64,000 nt of DNA, taken from Candidatus Kapaibacterium sp. (lineage in GTDB: Bacteria; Bacteroidota; Ignavibacteria; Kapaibacteriales; UBA4661). The translations under genes and the position numbers were made by a program. Each line of letters opens with the position of its first letter. Positions within the stretch are counted from its first letter, which is position 1. Of the stretch, positions 20,947-30,175 are shown in pieces. Location: NCBI GenBank assembly GCA_025455065.1, contig JALONG010000013.1, forward strand, positions 1 through 64,000, given 5' to 3'. The notes beneath the pieces are model-generated. The model searched no databases, was not told the DNA's origin, and was given only the letters and a program-made list of their open reading frames with translations.

Positions 20947-20979
20947 ATTGACAACGTGAAAAAAATGCGTATATTTTCG
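20947..20979 (+). promoter_or_regulatory. Bacteroidota-type promoter of second SusC/SusD unit
   Basis: TTG at 20948-20950 and TATATTTTCG from 20970 have a 19-nt spacer. The upstream CACCACAAAATGAAG block and the spacing match the promoter of unit 1. The leader to the SusC start is about 200 nt. Confidence 0.72.
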
Positions 20980-21179
20980 TTGCTGTGTGTAACTATGGAG
21001 AATCATTGGGCTAATAAGAAACCGCAGTGTCGCGTCCAACTCGGTATTTTGTGCGTTGTTTAGTCCTTATGGCTACATGGTTCTATCCTACATTTGATAC
21101 GTTAAAGAAAACCCAAATCTTACCACACATCACCCGATGTGCGGTGAATTTCACCATCTTTTTCAATGTGAGGTTTGTA

Positions 21180-24100
21180 ATGACTCAATGGAGACTCTCT
21201 GTTGCCGTAATCGCATTGCTCCTGTGCTTTGTTGGTGCTACTGCTCCGGCATTTGCGCAAGAAGTCATCGTTTCCGGTACTGTTCTCGACGACCGCGGCA
21301 AAACTGTTGCGGGTGTGGCTATTAAAGCCAAAGGTGTCCAAGCAGGTGGTTTTTCCGATAGTAAAGGCGCTTGGCGTGTGCGTATTCCCAATCCGAATGG
21401 CGCAACGCTGGTGTTTAGCTACATCGGCTTTAAGCCGTTTGAACTCAAAGCGACCGAAAGCAAGTCCGATATTGTCGTGCGTTTGCAAGAAGACGTGCTG
21501 AAAACTTCGGAAATCGTTGTGACGGGTATTGCAACCGGCGTAAAACGGGCAAGTTTGCCAAATGCGGTTGGTACGATTTCCGCAAAAGAACTTATTCCCG
21601 CTCCGGCACAAACAGTGGACCAAGCATTTGCCGGAAAGTTTGCCGGTGTTACCATTCGCCAGAATACAGGCGCTCCGGGCGGTGGTATGAGCGTGAATTT
21701 GCGCGGACTCACCACACTCGTTGGTTCAGGACAGCCGCTCTACATCATTGACGGTGTGGTAATGAGCAATGACGCGCTTCAGGGCGGTTTGGATGTTATT
21801 ACGAATGCCACAGGTTTTGGTTCGGCTCGCCCGCAAGGTCAGCCTTCTAACCGTATTGCCGATCTCAATCCGAATGATATTGAGGACATCCAAGTTCTCA
21901 AAGGCGGCTCTGCTGCTGCGATTTATGGCTCAAAAGCGACTGCGGGTGTTATCATCATCACCACCAAAAAAGGCAGTGCCGGCAAAACGCGCGTGGATGT
22001 GTCGCAGCAAATCGGTTTCAATTCTCTGCTCCGTAAACTCGGCTCAACGCGCTTTTCGCCCGGCACAGACAGTGCCAACAACGGCGTACAAGCTGCCTTC
22101 CCGAATGGTCTCACCTACGACCGCCGCACGTTCCGTGGTGCGCAGTTGGATTCGATGGTTAATGCCAACGGTTTTATTGACTATGAAGATATTTTCTACG
22201 GGCAGCGCGGACTGATTAACGAAACATCCGTCAGCGCAAGCGGTGGAGCAGACAGAACACAGTTTTTCCTCTCGGTAACCGCTCGCAACGAACAAGGCAT
22301 CATGCCGAACACGGGCTTTAACCGCTACAATACACGCTTTAACATCGGGCATGAGTTTTCTGAATCACTCAAACTGGATTTGAGCTTGGGTTACACCAAC
22401 TCCAACTCGCAGCGTGGTTTCACCGGAAACTCCAACGTTACCAATACCTCCGTACCGTACGCCGCAGCTTTCTTGCCGAGTTTCTTGGACGTGCGTCGCC
22501 GTGCAGACGGGACGTATCCGGTCTATGCGCAAGCAGGTTCAAATCCGGTGGAAATCATTGATGTTCTTCGCAATAATGAGTTGGTGAACCGCTTTATCGG
22601 CTCGGCAAAATTAGAGTGGACGCTCTTCCGCACTGATGAGCAGAGCCTTCGCTTTGTCGGTTCGGGTGGCGCAGACTTTTTTGCCCAGCAAAATAATCTC
22701 ACCTCGCCCTTTAATACCCAGCATGAAAGTGTCCGTGCATTGCCCGGACGAGTTGTGGATACTCGTGCAAACAGCTTGTTCTCGAATATGTTCTTAAATT
22801 TGGTTCATAATTATACTACTGAATCAAAAATTTCGTTCACGACGACGCTCGGCGCACAATTTGAAAACCGTGAGGTAAATTCACTGAGTCTGCTCGCTGA
22901 AGGATTGGTATCTATTCAAGACTACGTTACCAATGCTGCACGTCTGGAGCAATCTCAGGTCATCACTCGCCAATACGACAGAGGGTTTCTCCTCCAAGAA
23001 GAAGTGGATATTGACGGTAAAATTTTCGTCAATGCCAGCATTCGCGGTGACCAAAGCTCAAACTTTGGTAACACGTCGGAATTCTATCTCTTTCCGAAAG
23101 CGGCTGCATCGGCTCGCTTGTCGCAGTTTAGCTTCTGGGAAGGCTTAAAATCCACGATTGATGAGTTCAAAATTCGCGCAGCATGGGGGCAATCCGGTAA
23201 TCAGCCTTTCCCCTTGGCGAAATTTGGTGGTTTGGTACAAGGCAATATCACCGGAACAGGTGTAGGGCTTATTACACCTACTCGTCGCGGCAACCCGACT
23301 ATTCGTCCGGAACGCACGACCGAAACGGAGTTTGGCATTGATGCAAGTTTCTTGAACGGCATCATTGGTTTGGAAGCATCAGCGTTCTTCCGCGATATTA
23401 CCGATCTTGTCGTCGAGTCAGAATTGCCGCGAGCATCAGGCTTTTCTACACAGTTTGCCAATGCAGGACGTATGACGGCAAATGGGCTAGAAGGCTCGCT
23501 CATTTTTAATCCTGTCAAAAGCGAAAGCGTTGATTGGAAATTCCGCTTTAACTACTTGCAGGTTCGTCAGCAAATCGTAAGTTTAGGCGGTGTGGCAGCA
23601 TACAACACGGGTGGCTTTGGTCAAGCACTTGGTACATTCCGTATCGAAGAAGGTGTTTCTCCGACAACGGTTCTCGGTGTGCAAAGCCGCATTGCGAATA
23701 ATGTTCTCGACAGAACAACGATTGCCGGCGACGCGCAGCCGAATTTTAATCTTGCATTCTCGAACGACTTGCGCGTGGGTGATTTCACGTTCTATTTCCT
23801 CATTGACCACCAAAACGGAGGTTTGGCAATCAATCTGACACGGTTCTTGACGGATAACGGTCGCATCACCCCCGACGGTATTCGCGCTCAACGCGCCCGA
23901 CTGACTGCCAATGCTCGACAAACACAGTGGATTGAGGATGCAACACACACACGGTTGCGCGAAGCCAGCATTATGTACAATATCAGCCGTGAAGCCCTTT
24001 CTTCGCTCTTTGGTGATGGCGTTTCCTACGCACGGATTGGTCTGACGGGACGGAATTTGTTTTTGCTGACCAATTATAGTGGTTATGACCCCGAGGTCAG

Positions 24101-24194
24101 CAACTTCGGTAACGTCGCCGTTGGTGGTAACGTGGAAGTAACGCCATTCCCGTCCTCACGGGCAGTGTTCTTTACCATCCAGTTCGGACTTTAA
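21180..24194 (+). CDS. SusC-family TonB-linked outer-membrane transporter (copy 2)
   Basis: About 1004 residues from the ATG at 21180 (MTQWRLSVAV), aligned with the start of copy 1; the open frame extends to 21027 without support. The signal peptide, regulatory-like domain (VIVSGTVLDDRGKTVAGVAI) and plug are close to identical with copy 1, while the barrel has diverged (for example VLKGGSAAAIYGSKATAG against VLKGPSAAAIYGAKAAAG). It ends SSRAVFFTIQFGL. Role as for copy 1, with a probably different ligand because the divergence concentrates in the barrel and loops. It is followed 30 nt later by its SusD. Confidence 0.95.
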   Translation: MTQWRLSVAVIALLLCFVGATAPAFAQEVIVSGTVLDDRGKTVAGVAIKAKGVQAGGFSDSKGAWRVRIPNPNGATLVFSYIGFKPFELKATESKSDIVVRLQEDVLKTSEIVVTGIATGVKRASLPNAVGTISAKELIPAPAQTVDQAFAGKFAGVTIRQNTGAPGGGMSVNLRGLTTLVGSGQPLYIIDGVVMSNDALQGGLDVITNATGFGSARPQGQPSNRIADLNPNDIEDIQVLKGGSAAAIYGSKATAGVIIITTKKGSAGKTRVDVSQQIGFNSLLRKLGSTRFSPGTDSANNGVQAAFPNGLTYDRRTFRGAQLDSMVNANGFIDYEDIFYGQRGLINETSVSASGGADRTQFFLSVTARNEQGIMPNTGFNRYNTRFNIGHEFSESLKLDLSLGYTNSNSQRGFTGNSNVTNTSVPYAAAFLPSFLDVRRRADGTYPVYAQAGSNPVEIIDVLRNNELVNRFIGSAKLEWTLFRTDEQSLRFVGSGGADFFAQQNNLTSPFNTQHESVRALPGRVVDTRANSLFSNMFLNLVHNYTTESKISFTTTLGAQFENREVNSLSLLAEGLVSIQDYVTNAARLEQSQVITRQYDRGFLLQEEVDIDGKIFVNASIRGDQSSNFGNTSEFYLFPKAAASARLSQFSFWEGLKSTIDEFKIRAAWGQSGNQPFPLAKFGGLVQGNITGTGVGLITPTRRGNPTIRPERTTETEFGIDASFLNGIIGLEASAFFRDITDLVVESELPRASGFSTQFANAGRMTANGLEGSLIFNPVKSESVDWKFRFNYLQVRQQIVSLGGVAAYNTGGFGQALGTFRIEEGVSPTTVLGVQSRIANNVLDRTTIAGDAQPNFNLAFSNDLRVGDFTFYFLIDHQNGGLAINLTRFLTDNGRITPDGIRAQRARLTANARQTQWIEDATHTRLREASIMYNISREALSSLFGDGVSYARIGLTGRNLFLLTNYSGYDPEVSNFGNVAVGGNVEVTPFPSSRAVFFTIQFGL

Positions 24195-24224
24195 TCACCA
24201 AACTTATCAGAAAGGAATACAATC

Positions 24225-25577
24225 ATGAATTTTCAATCATTCAAACACCGCTTTGTCGGCTTGGGAAGCGCAGCAATACTCGGTTTTGCCGCCATTATCT
24301 TGCCTTCATGCCAAAGCCTTGACTTCCCCGACCCGAACGCACCAACGTTTGAATCTGCTTCGGTGCAATCACTTGTAACTGGCGTAGAAGGTGGTATGCG
24401 CGGCGGTATTGCTAACTACGTCTATGGAACCTCAGCCGCAGGACGTGAAGCATACAATCTGGACGGTCTTAGTGACCCGCGCTGGATTGTGGAATATATT
24501 GCAGGACGCTTAGACCCCAATGGACCCTTCGTCACACCGCTTTGGACTCCCCGTTATAGGGCTATTGTTGCAGCGCAAAAACTCATTGACCGTGCAAAAA
24601 CCTTGCCTGCGAACAGCGCTGAGCGCAATCGTATTGAAGGCTTCGCAAATACTGTTATTGGTCACCAACTTATGGCAGTTTCATCGGTATTTCAGCGCGT
24701 AACTATCCAAATTCCTGCACCGGATAACCCGCGCGAAGTAACGCTCGTAGCGCCCACCGAGGGTTATGCTGAAGCCGCCCGACGCTTGGACGCAGGATTC
24801 ACAGCACTACAGAATGCTGGAGCAACATTCACCGGCGGAGCAACAGGGTTTGCACTCTCCCGTGGCTATACAGGATTTAATACTCCTGCGACATTTGCTC
24901 GCTTTAACCGCGCTCTCCGCGCACGCTTGGCAGTATGGCAGGGCGACTATGCAGCAGCACAGACAGCGCTTCAGCAATCATTTATCGTTGCCGACAGCGC
25001 TCAAATGCGTTTAGGGTGCTATTTAGTTTTTGGAACAGGTCCCGGTGACGTAACCAACACAGTTTTTGAGCCACCAACTGCACCGACCATTCGCTTTTGG
25101 ATACATCCCACCTTTGAGCGTGATTGTGAAAACCCGACGCAAGACACCCGTTTCCTCAATAATGTCGCTGCTACACGCCCGACCTTCAGCATTGACGGCT
25201 TGACGGCAACACGCCCCTTTGCAGTCTTCAAAAGCAACGTAGATCCAATTCCGCTTATTCGGAACGAAGAACTGCTCTTGCTCCGCGCTGAGGCAAACAT
25301 TCGCGGTGCTTCGCCGAATATTGATGCTGCACGCAATGATTTGAACATCATCCGTCGTGCTGCCGGTGTACCGCAATACACCACGACCACCTTCACTGCC
25401 GCAAATGCGCTTGACCGCTTGCTTTATGAGCGTCGTTATTCGCTGTTCGGCGAAGGTCAGCGCTGGATTGATATGCGCCGCTTTAATCGTCTGGGACAGT
25501 TGCCGATTGACCGCATGGGCGATGTCATCCCGCAGTTCTATCCCGTACCGCTTACCGACGGTGGCGGAACAAATTAA
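24225..25577 (+). CDS. SusD/RagB-family surface lipoprotein (copy 2)
   Basis: 450 residues, with an AGAAAGGAAT ribosome site before the ATG. The signal peptide ends IILPSC, giving a lipidated Cys. The N-terminal LDFPDPN and the C-terminal RNEELLLLRAEA / LLYERRYSLFGEGQRWIDMRRFN motifs match copy 1, with the middle more diverged. It forms the lid of the second SusC channel. Together with copy 1 it shows a duplicated operon in which each SusC keeps its own SusD. Confidence 0.94.
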   Translation: MNFQSFKHRFVGLGSAAILGFAAIILPSCQSLDFPDPNAPTFESASVQSLVTGVEGGMRGGIANYVYGTSAAGREAYNLDGLSDPRWIVEYIAGRLDPNGPFVTPLWTPRYRAIVAAQKLIDRAKTLPANSAERNRIEGFANTVIGHQLMAVSSVFQRVTIQIPAPDNPREVTLVAPTEGYAEAARRLDAGFTALQNAGATFTGGATGFALSRGYTGFNTPATFARFNRALRARLAVWQGDYAAAQTALQQSFIVADSAQMRLGCYLVFGTGPGDVTNTVFEPPTAPTIRFWIHPTFERDCENPTQDTRFLNNVAATRPTFSIDGLTATRPFAVFKSNVDPIPLIRNEELLLLRAEANIRGASPNIDAARNDLNIIRRAAGVPQYTTTTFTAANALDRLLYERRYSLFGEGQRWIDMRRFNRLGQLPIDRMGDVIPQFYPVPLTDGGGTN

Positions 25578-25601
25578 GGTTAATGTTTAAAAAAAATCCC
25601 C

Positions 25602-25636
25602 AAAGCCGCTCCAGACCCTGATTGGAGCGGCTTTTG
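25602..25636 (+). terminator. Intrinsic terminator of SusCD unit 2
   Basis: Stem AGCCGCTCCA (25604-25613) / TGGAGCGGCT (25623-25632), then TTT. Same stem as the unit 1 terminator, with a different loop. Confidence 0.85.
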
Positions 25637-25976
25637 TGTACAGAGGCAGTCGTTAATTAACGTTATGCCGGATAAATTCAAGTCACAACACCAATTCTTG
25701 ATTTGCGTAAAGCATTGATATTTTGCCATTTCGCCAAGGTACTTGTTCGAGAACATCAATTTTTGGTCTGGCTTGTGGAAGTAAACGACTTGTATAGTTT
25801 TGCTCAGATTTCAAAAAATAGAATTAATTTGAGGAACATCTCACTGAAAGGTAGTTTTACTATGGTCAAGTTCGTGACAAACCCTGTTGCATCTGTGTTT
25901 ATCGCCGACTTGCCAAAGTAAAACTCCAAATCATTGGTAATCACAATATCATCGCCACACATCGTTCAAAACACGC
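25637..25976. other. Non-coding gap before rnhA
   Basis: About 340 nt between the SusCD terminator and RNase HI. A 72-codon open frame starting with TTG at 25703 has no ribosome site or recognisable content, and I do not call it. No repeat or RNA gene is seen. Confidence 0.4.
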
Positions 25977-26450
25977 ATGAAATCTACCGTTATCATTTAC
26001 TCCGATGGTGCTTGCAGTGGCAACCCGGGTCCGGGCGGCTTCGGAACAATTTTGCTTGCCGGACAGCATCGCAAAGAGCTTTCTGCCGGATACCGCAAAA
26101 CAACGAATAACCGCATGGAACTTCTGGGGGCAATTTCCGGACTGGAAGCGCTCACGCGCCCTTGCGCAGTGCGGCTGCACACCGATTCCGCCTACATTGT
26201 AAACGCTATCAACAAAGGCTGGGCGCGGCGCTGGCGGGAACAAGGCTGGATGCGCAATAAAAAAGATGCGGCGGAAAATCCTGATTTGTGGGAGCGCCTG
26301 CTTGCGCTCTTGGAAACGCACGAGGTAGAATTTATCTGGGTTCGCGGTCATGCTGGCAATGTAGAGAATGAACGTGCCGATACAATCGCCGTTGCTGCTT
26401 CGCAAGCACCGAATTTATTGGTGGATGAGGAGTATGAACGGCGTAGTTGA
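25977..26450 (+). CDS. rnhA: Ribonuclease HI
   Basis: 157 residues. RNase HI degrades the RNA strand of RNA:DNA hybrids (R-loops, primers). The four catalytic acidic residues appear in their usual contexts: YSDGACSGNPGPGG, NNRMELLGA, LHTDSAYIVNAI and RGHAGNVENERAD, and the basic handle region WRKKD-type sequence is represented by WARRWREQGWMRNKKD. Length is typical. It stands alone, convergent with a GIN-domain protein on the minus strand. Confidence 0.96.
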   Translation: MKSTVIIYSDGACSGNPGPGGFGTILLAGQHRKELSAGYRKTTNNRMELLGAISGLEALTRPCAVRLHTDSAYIVNAINKGWARRWREQGWMRNKKDAAENPDLWERLLALLETHEVEFIWVRGHAGNVENERADTIAVAASQAPNLLVDEEYERRS

Positions 26451-26546
26451 ACTGTTTATAGCAAGTTGAACACCACCAAATTACGTTGATAATTGTCCGA
26501 AAAAAGTGTTTTTTGGTTCACGCACAATGCTCAACTCAAATGAGCA

Positions 26547-27371
26547 TTACTGGCACTTGTTCGATTGTTGCACTTGTATCGGCTTTATCACTACTCCAAA
26601 TTCTTGTACTGTTCTACTTATAGCGGGAAGTTGTCCGTTTTTCGCCACGCAATCAATAACTGTTCCGGAAAGAAGTGTTTCCGGTATTTCAAGAGACTGG
26701 GTATTCAGGCGTACTGTGGCAGCAACATCTTTTGTACGAAGAGTTGTTGTCATTGCCTCAACATTACTTGCGTCTAATCTTGATGATGAGCGCCCCAGCC
26801 GAATAGTATGATGTCGTATTGTACCGCCACAAAATTGGATTTGTGAAGGCTCTTCAAGTACAGTAGTCAGTTTTGCTGCCACAAACGGATCTTCGACGAT
26901 AGCATCAGTAGAAAAACCAAGCGCAATACTATCAATCATCGGCGATGAAACAACGACTGCAAGCGTATCAAATGTATAATTTTGCGGTGTTAAGGCAATG
27001 CTCATCACACCATCATCACTAACGACAATACGAATAAAATCCGGCAAATTATCATCACAAATTACCCGCACCTGATGTTCGCTGCTTTGGCGGATGATAA
27101 TACGAAACGGGTCTTCCACACAAATAGCGTGAAAAGGCTTGACAGTGCGCTCATTGACAAGAACAACACCCGAACCTTTTATTGTCGGTTGCAGAAAACT
27201 CAATAGCGACTTTTGGTACACATACTGGGAATTGGGCTTGTCGTGCTGGCGACCATGATAATTTTGGGCATAGAGGGTTGAGACATCACCATATATGCAA
27301 AGCAGTATCAATACTAGCTTGAAGCACTGTTGCTTCAGTGAAATTTGGCAGAAAACCATAAACTTACTCAT
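26547..27371 (-). CDS. Putative exported GIN-domain (DUF2807-like) protein
   Basis: About 274 residues from the ATG at 27371 (an ATG at 27359 is possible; one at 27407 lies inside the E2 terminator stem and is unlikely). A hydrophobic signal segment ends near STLYAQ. The region from TIKGSGVVLVNERTVKPFHAI onward resembles the head-GIN/DUF2807 beta-solenoid fold seen in many Bacteroidota envelope proteins: an opening strand with a conserved 'G-x-G' phrase, then repeated short beta strands. The match is weaker than in the second GIN protein at 47.6 kb. Function is unknown; such proteins are surface or periplasmic. No clear ribosome site. Confidence 0.6.
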   Translation of the reverse strand: MSKFMVFCQISLKQQCFKLVLILLCIYGDVSTLYAQNYHGRQHDKPNSQYVYQKSLLSFLQPTIKGSGVVLVNERTVKPFHAICVEDPFRIIIRQSSEHQVRVICDDNLPDFIRIVVSDDGVMSIALTPQNYTFDTLAVVVSSPMIDSIALGFSTDAIVEDPFVAAKLTTVLEEPSQIQFCGGTIRHHTIRLGRSSSRLDASNVEAMTTTLRTKDVAATVRLNTQSLEIPETLLSGTVIDCVAKNGQLPAISRTVQEFGVVIKPIQVQQSNKCQ

Positions 27372-27374
27372 TGA

Positions 27375-27422
27375 TAAAAATCGCAAAAGCCTGACCAAAA
27401 CAAGCATGGGCAGGCTTTTGCG
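27375..27422 (-). terminator. Intrinsic terminator of the E2 gene
   Basis: A perfect 12-bp stem (CGCAAAAGCCTG 27382-27393 / CAGGCTTTTGCG 27411-27422) with a 17-nt loop is followed, reading the minus strand, by ATTTTTATC. It lies 37 nt downstream of the E2 stop and just upstream of the GIN gene start, separating the two transcripts. Confidence 0.85.
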
Positions 27423-27458
27423 GGTATTCTGTTATTGATTTGAACGCGAAAAATCGGC

Positions 27459-29276
27459 TTAGATTCTCACATTACTTTCGTTCATTCCTTGAATCGTATC
27501 CACAATCGCTTTCAAGAACTGACCGCCCAGCATTCCGTCAATAACGCGGTGGTCCACTGTAACGGAAATATAGCTCATACTCCGCACCGTTACTACGTCC
27601 TGACCGTCGAGTTCGCGCACAACGGGGCGCTTTTCGATTGCCCCCAAGCCCACAATAGCGCATTGCGGCTGGTTGATAATCGGTGTCCCGGTCAGAATGT
27701 TGAATGTGCCAAAATTGGTGAGCGTAATTGTGCCACCAGCGATGTCGTCCGGCACGAGTTTTTTCGCACGGGCGCGGGTTGCAAGGTCATTGACGCTGCG
27801 AGCAATGCCAGTAAAACTTTGCATATCGGCGTTTTTGATGACGGGAACAATCAAATTACCGTCCGGCAGCGCCGTAGCCATGCCGAAATGTACGTTGCGG
27901 TGGCGGATAACTTTCGTGCCTTCCACACTGACGTTCACCATGGGACATTTTTTCACCGCTTCAACGATACCGTGAATAAAGAATGGCGTAAAGGTGAGTT
28001 TCTGCCCTTCGCGCTTCTCGAACTCTGCTTTGTAGCGGTCGCGTAGGCGGACGATGTTCGTTACGTCGGCTTCGGCAATAAGCGTTACGTGCGGCGAGGT
28101 GTGGACGGACTGCACCATATGAACGGCAATGCGCTCACGAACACGGTCCATTGGGATAATTTCGATGTTTTGACCGTATTTTTTGTAAATCTGCTCATCG
28201 CCGGGCGTAACAGCCACCGGCGGCGCAGCAGCCACAGGAGCGGCTTGCGCAGGTGCTGAAACAGGTGATGCGGGAGCGGCAGGTGCTGAAGGCGCATAAA
28301 CAGGCGCGGGAGCAGCAGGCGCTTTGCCGCGGCTTTGCAGATAGCCCATAATATCGTTTTTCGTAACGCGACCTTCTAAGCCTGTTCCGGCAATCGCGTC
28401 AAGTTCGCCCTGCGAAACACCTTCCGTCTTTGCAATCGAGCGCACAAGTGGCGAATAAAAACGACCACCCGAAGAGCGCGAAATATCTCCTGCCGGAACT
28501 CCTGAGGGAACAGCCGCCGGAGCAGGTGCATACACAGGCGCTGGCGCAGGTGCTTGAGCAATGTTCGCCGGAGCGGGCATCGAAGCAGGGACAGGTGCTG
28601 GTGTGGGAGCAGGTGTCGGCACTGGCGCAGCAGCAGCCGGAGCCGCAGCACCGCTTGAAATCTGCGCAATAACTTTGCCGACTTCAACAGTGTCACCGAC
28701 TTGATATAGAATTTTCACCAAAACGCCACCTGCCGGAGAGGGAACTTCGGTATCTACTTTGTCGGTGGAAATTTCGAGAATTGTTTCATCGCGCTCAACT
28801 TTGTCACCTTCTTTTTTGAGCCAATTCAAAATTTTTCCTTCTTGAATGGATTCGCCCATTTTCGGCATAACCACATCCAAGAGCGCTCCGCCGGAAGCGG
28901 CTGTCGGAGCAGGGGCGGCTACGGGAGCAGGAGTCGGAACGGCTGCAACAGGCGCTGGAGCGGGGGCTGGCGGTGGTGCAGGAGCAGGTGCTGCGGGGGC
29001 AGGCGCAGGTGCGCTTGCAGCAACAGGAGCATTGACATCGGTTTCGATGTACGCGATGACAGCGCCGACTTCGACGGTATCACCGACGTTGAAAAGAATT
29101 TGTGCAACAACGCCAGCATTAGGCGAAGGCACTTCTGTATCTACTTTGTCGGTAGAAATTTCGAGGAGAGTTTCGTCGCGGTCAATTTTTTCACCGACTT
29201 TTTTTAGCCAGTTCAAAATTTTTCCTTCTTGAATGGACTCGCCCATTTTTGGCATGACCACATCAATTTTTGCCAT
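27459..29276 (-). CDS. 2-oxo acid dehydrogenase E2 component (dihydrolipoyl acyltransferase), two lipoyl domains
   Basis: 605 residues. Two almost identical lipoyl domains (MPKMGESIQEGKILNWLKK, each with the lipoylation motif EISTDKVDTEVPS) are joined by Ala/Pro-rich linkers; then a peripheral E3/E1-binding domain (YSPLVRSIAKTEGVS ... GLEGRVTKNDIMGYL) and the catalytic acyltransferase domain with the DHRVIDG active-site motif near the C-terminus. E2 transfers the acyl group from lipoamide to CoA and is the core of the pyruvate, 2-oxoglutarate or branched-chain complex. Domain order alone does not decide which; a SucB/branched-chain type is more likely than AceF given the MGESIQEG start. No E1 or E3 gene is adjacent. 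lipB, which supplies the octanoyl group, is in the same window but 17 kb away. Confidence 0.93.
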   Translation of the reverse strand: MAKIDVVMPKMGESIQEGKILNWLKKVGEKIDRDETLLEISTDKVDTEVPSPNAGVVAQILFNVGDTVEVGAVIAYIETDVNAPVAASAPAPAPAAPAPAPPPAPAPAPVAAVPTPAPVAAPAPTAASGGALLDVVMPKMGESIQEGKILNWLKKEGDKVERDETILEISTDKVDTEVPSPAGGVLVKILYQVGDTVEVGKVIAQISSGAAAPAAAAPVPTPAPTPAPVPASMPAPANIAQAPAPAPVYAPAPAAVPSGVPAGDISRSSGGRFYSPLVRSIAKTEGVSQGELDAIAGTGLEGRVTKNDIMGYLQSRGKAPAAPAPVYAPSAPAAPASPVSAPAQAAPVAAAPPVAVTPGDEQIYKKYGQNIEIIPMDRVRERIAVHMVQSVHTSPHVTLIAEADVTNIVRLRDRYKAEFEKREGQKLTFTPFFIHGIVEAVKKCPMVNVSVEGTKVIRHRNVHFGMATALPDGNLIVPVIKNADMQSFTGIARSVNDLATRARAKKLVPDDIAGGTITLTNFGTFNILTGTPIINQPQCAIVGLGAIEKRPVVRELDGQDVVTVRSMSYISVTVDHRVIDGMLGGQFLKAIVDTIQGMNESNVRI

Positions 29277-29456
29277 AGCTCTTAGACTCCGGGATTGAAA
29301 GTATTGAATGAGTTGAAATTCACGATTAAAAATTTAGGCAGTGGTGATTGTTGAGTGATACCAAATTAAGGTAACAATGCGAAGCGATTGAAACGAAGCA
29401 ACGATAGTCTTTACACTGAACACTCATCACAACAAACGCACACTACCCCAAAACTA

Positions 29457-29807
29457 CTACGCCACGTGCTCAGGGACTTCTACACTAATCACAATCAAGT
29501 CTTCTTCCACATCCAACCACCATTCGTCGTCGAATTGGTCTTGGAGTTTGTGTGCTTTTTGTGGGGGGAGATTTGTTTTGATAAGAACGGAGAGGTATTC
29601 GAGGTCATTTGCCTCATTTTCCTCGTCGGGTTCAGTTTCATGGCGCAGTTCCGCGCTGAGAAGCGCACTGCCGAAAATTTTGACAATATGCTCGTAGGCA
29701 TCCGTCAAAATCGGGAACAAATGCGGGTAATCTTCAATAAACGCTTCGACAATTTGCTCATTGAAAACGGTGTACATTTCTTCGAGTTTTTCAATTTCGT
29801 GCTGCAT
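29457..29807 (-). CDS. Small acidic protein of unknown function
   Basis: 116 residues, strongly acidic (EPDEENEANDLEYLS, DDEWWLDVEEDL), with a GGGGAG ribosome site 5-6 nt before the ATG, which supports real expression. The predicted fold is an N-terminal helix pair and C-terminal strands. I recognise no family and see no signal peptide, so it is probably cytoplasmic. It lies 180 nt upstream of the E2 gene on the same strand and could be its operon partner, but there is no direct evidence for a link to lipoate metabolism. Confidence 0.7.
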   Translation of the reverse strand: MQHEIEKLEEMYTVFNEQIVEAFIEDYPHLFPILTDAYEHIVKIFGSALLSAELRHETEPDEENEANDLEYLSVLIKTNLPPQKAHKLQDQFDDEWWLDVEEDLIVISVEVPEHVA

Positions 29808-30175
29808 AGCGCTCCCCTTTCGATGGTGATGAATGGTGGAAAAAGTGCATAAATACTGGTTCTATGAGTTAAAAAGACATTGGGAAACTTACGTGCGCCG
29901 GACACCGAGAAGAGCGGCGCGTCAAAAAGACATCGGGGACAAATCTAAGAATTTTTTTTTGTTGTACACACTTTTTGTTGATTCTTTTTACGGATTCTTT
30001 TTGTGGATTTCGTTTGAAGCAAAACAATAATTTTTCCTATATTTCACTGTTGTGATGAACACACAACACGCTTTTTTTCTCGGTTATCAAAGCTATGTCG
30101 CCCATTGCTGCTGTCTTATCAGCCTTTTTCTCATTTTTTCAAACGCTATTCCTTACGTGCAAGGAGACTTAATTC
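29808..30175. other. Divergent intergenic region upstream of the receptor gene
   Basis: About 370 nt without a gene. A possible promoter for the receptor is TTG at 30014-30016 and TATATTTC at 30038-30045 (spacer 21 nt, slightly long). A short direct repeat AAAAAGACAT(T/C)GGG occurs at about 29872 and 29925. The receptor start is preceded by AAGGAGAC (about 30161-30168), a good ribosome site. Confidence 0.4.

Noticed and set aside
10490-25636. A polysaccharide utilisation locus spanning amylase to the second SusCD
   Set aside because: The amylase unit and the SusCD units are separated by a strong terminator and separate promoters, and no SusR/HTCS regulator or other glycan enzymes are present. 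A functional link is possible but not shown.
25703-25921. 72-codon open frame between SusD copy 2 and rnhA
   Set aside because: Begins with TTG, lacks a ribosome site, and the sequence shows no family or compositional support.
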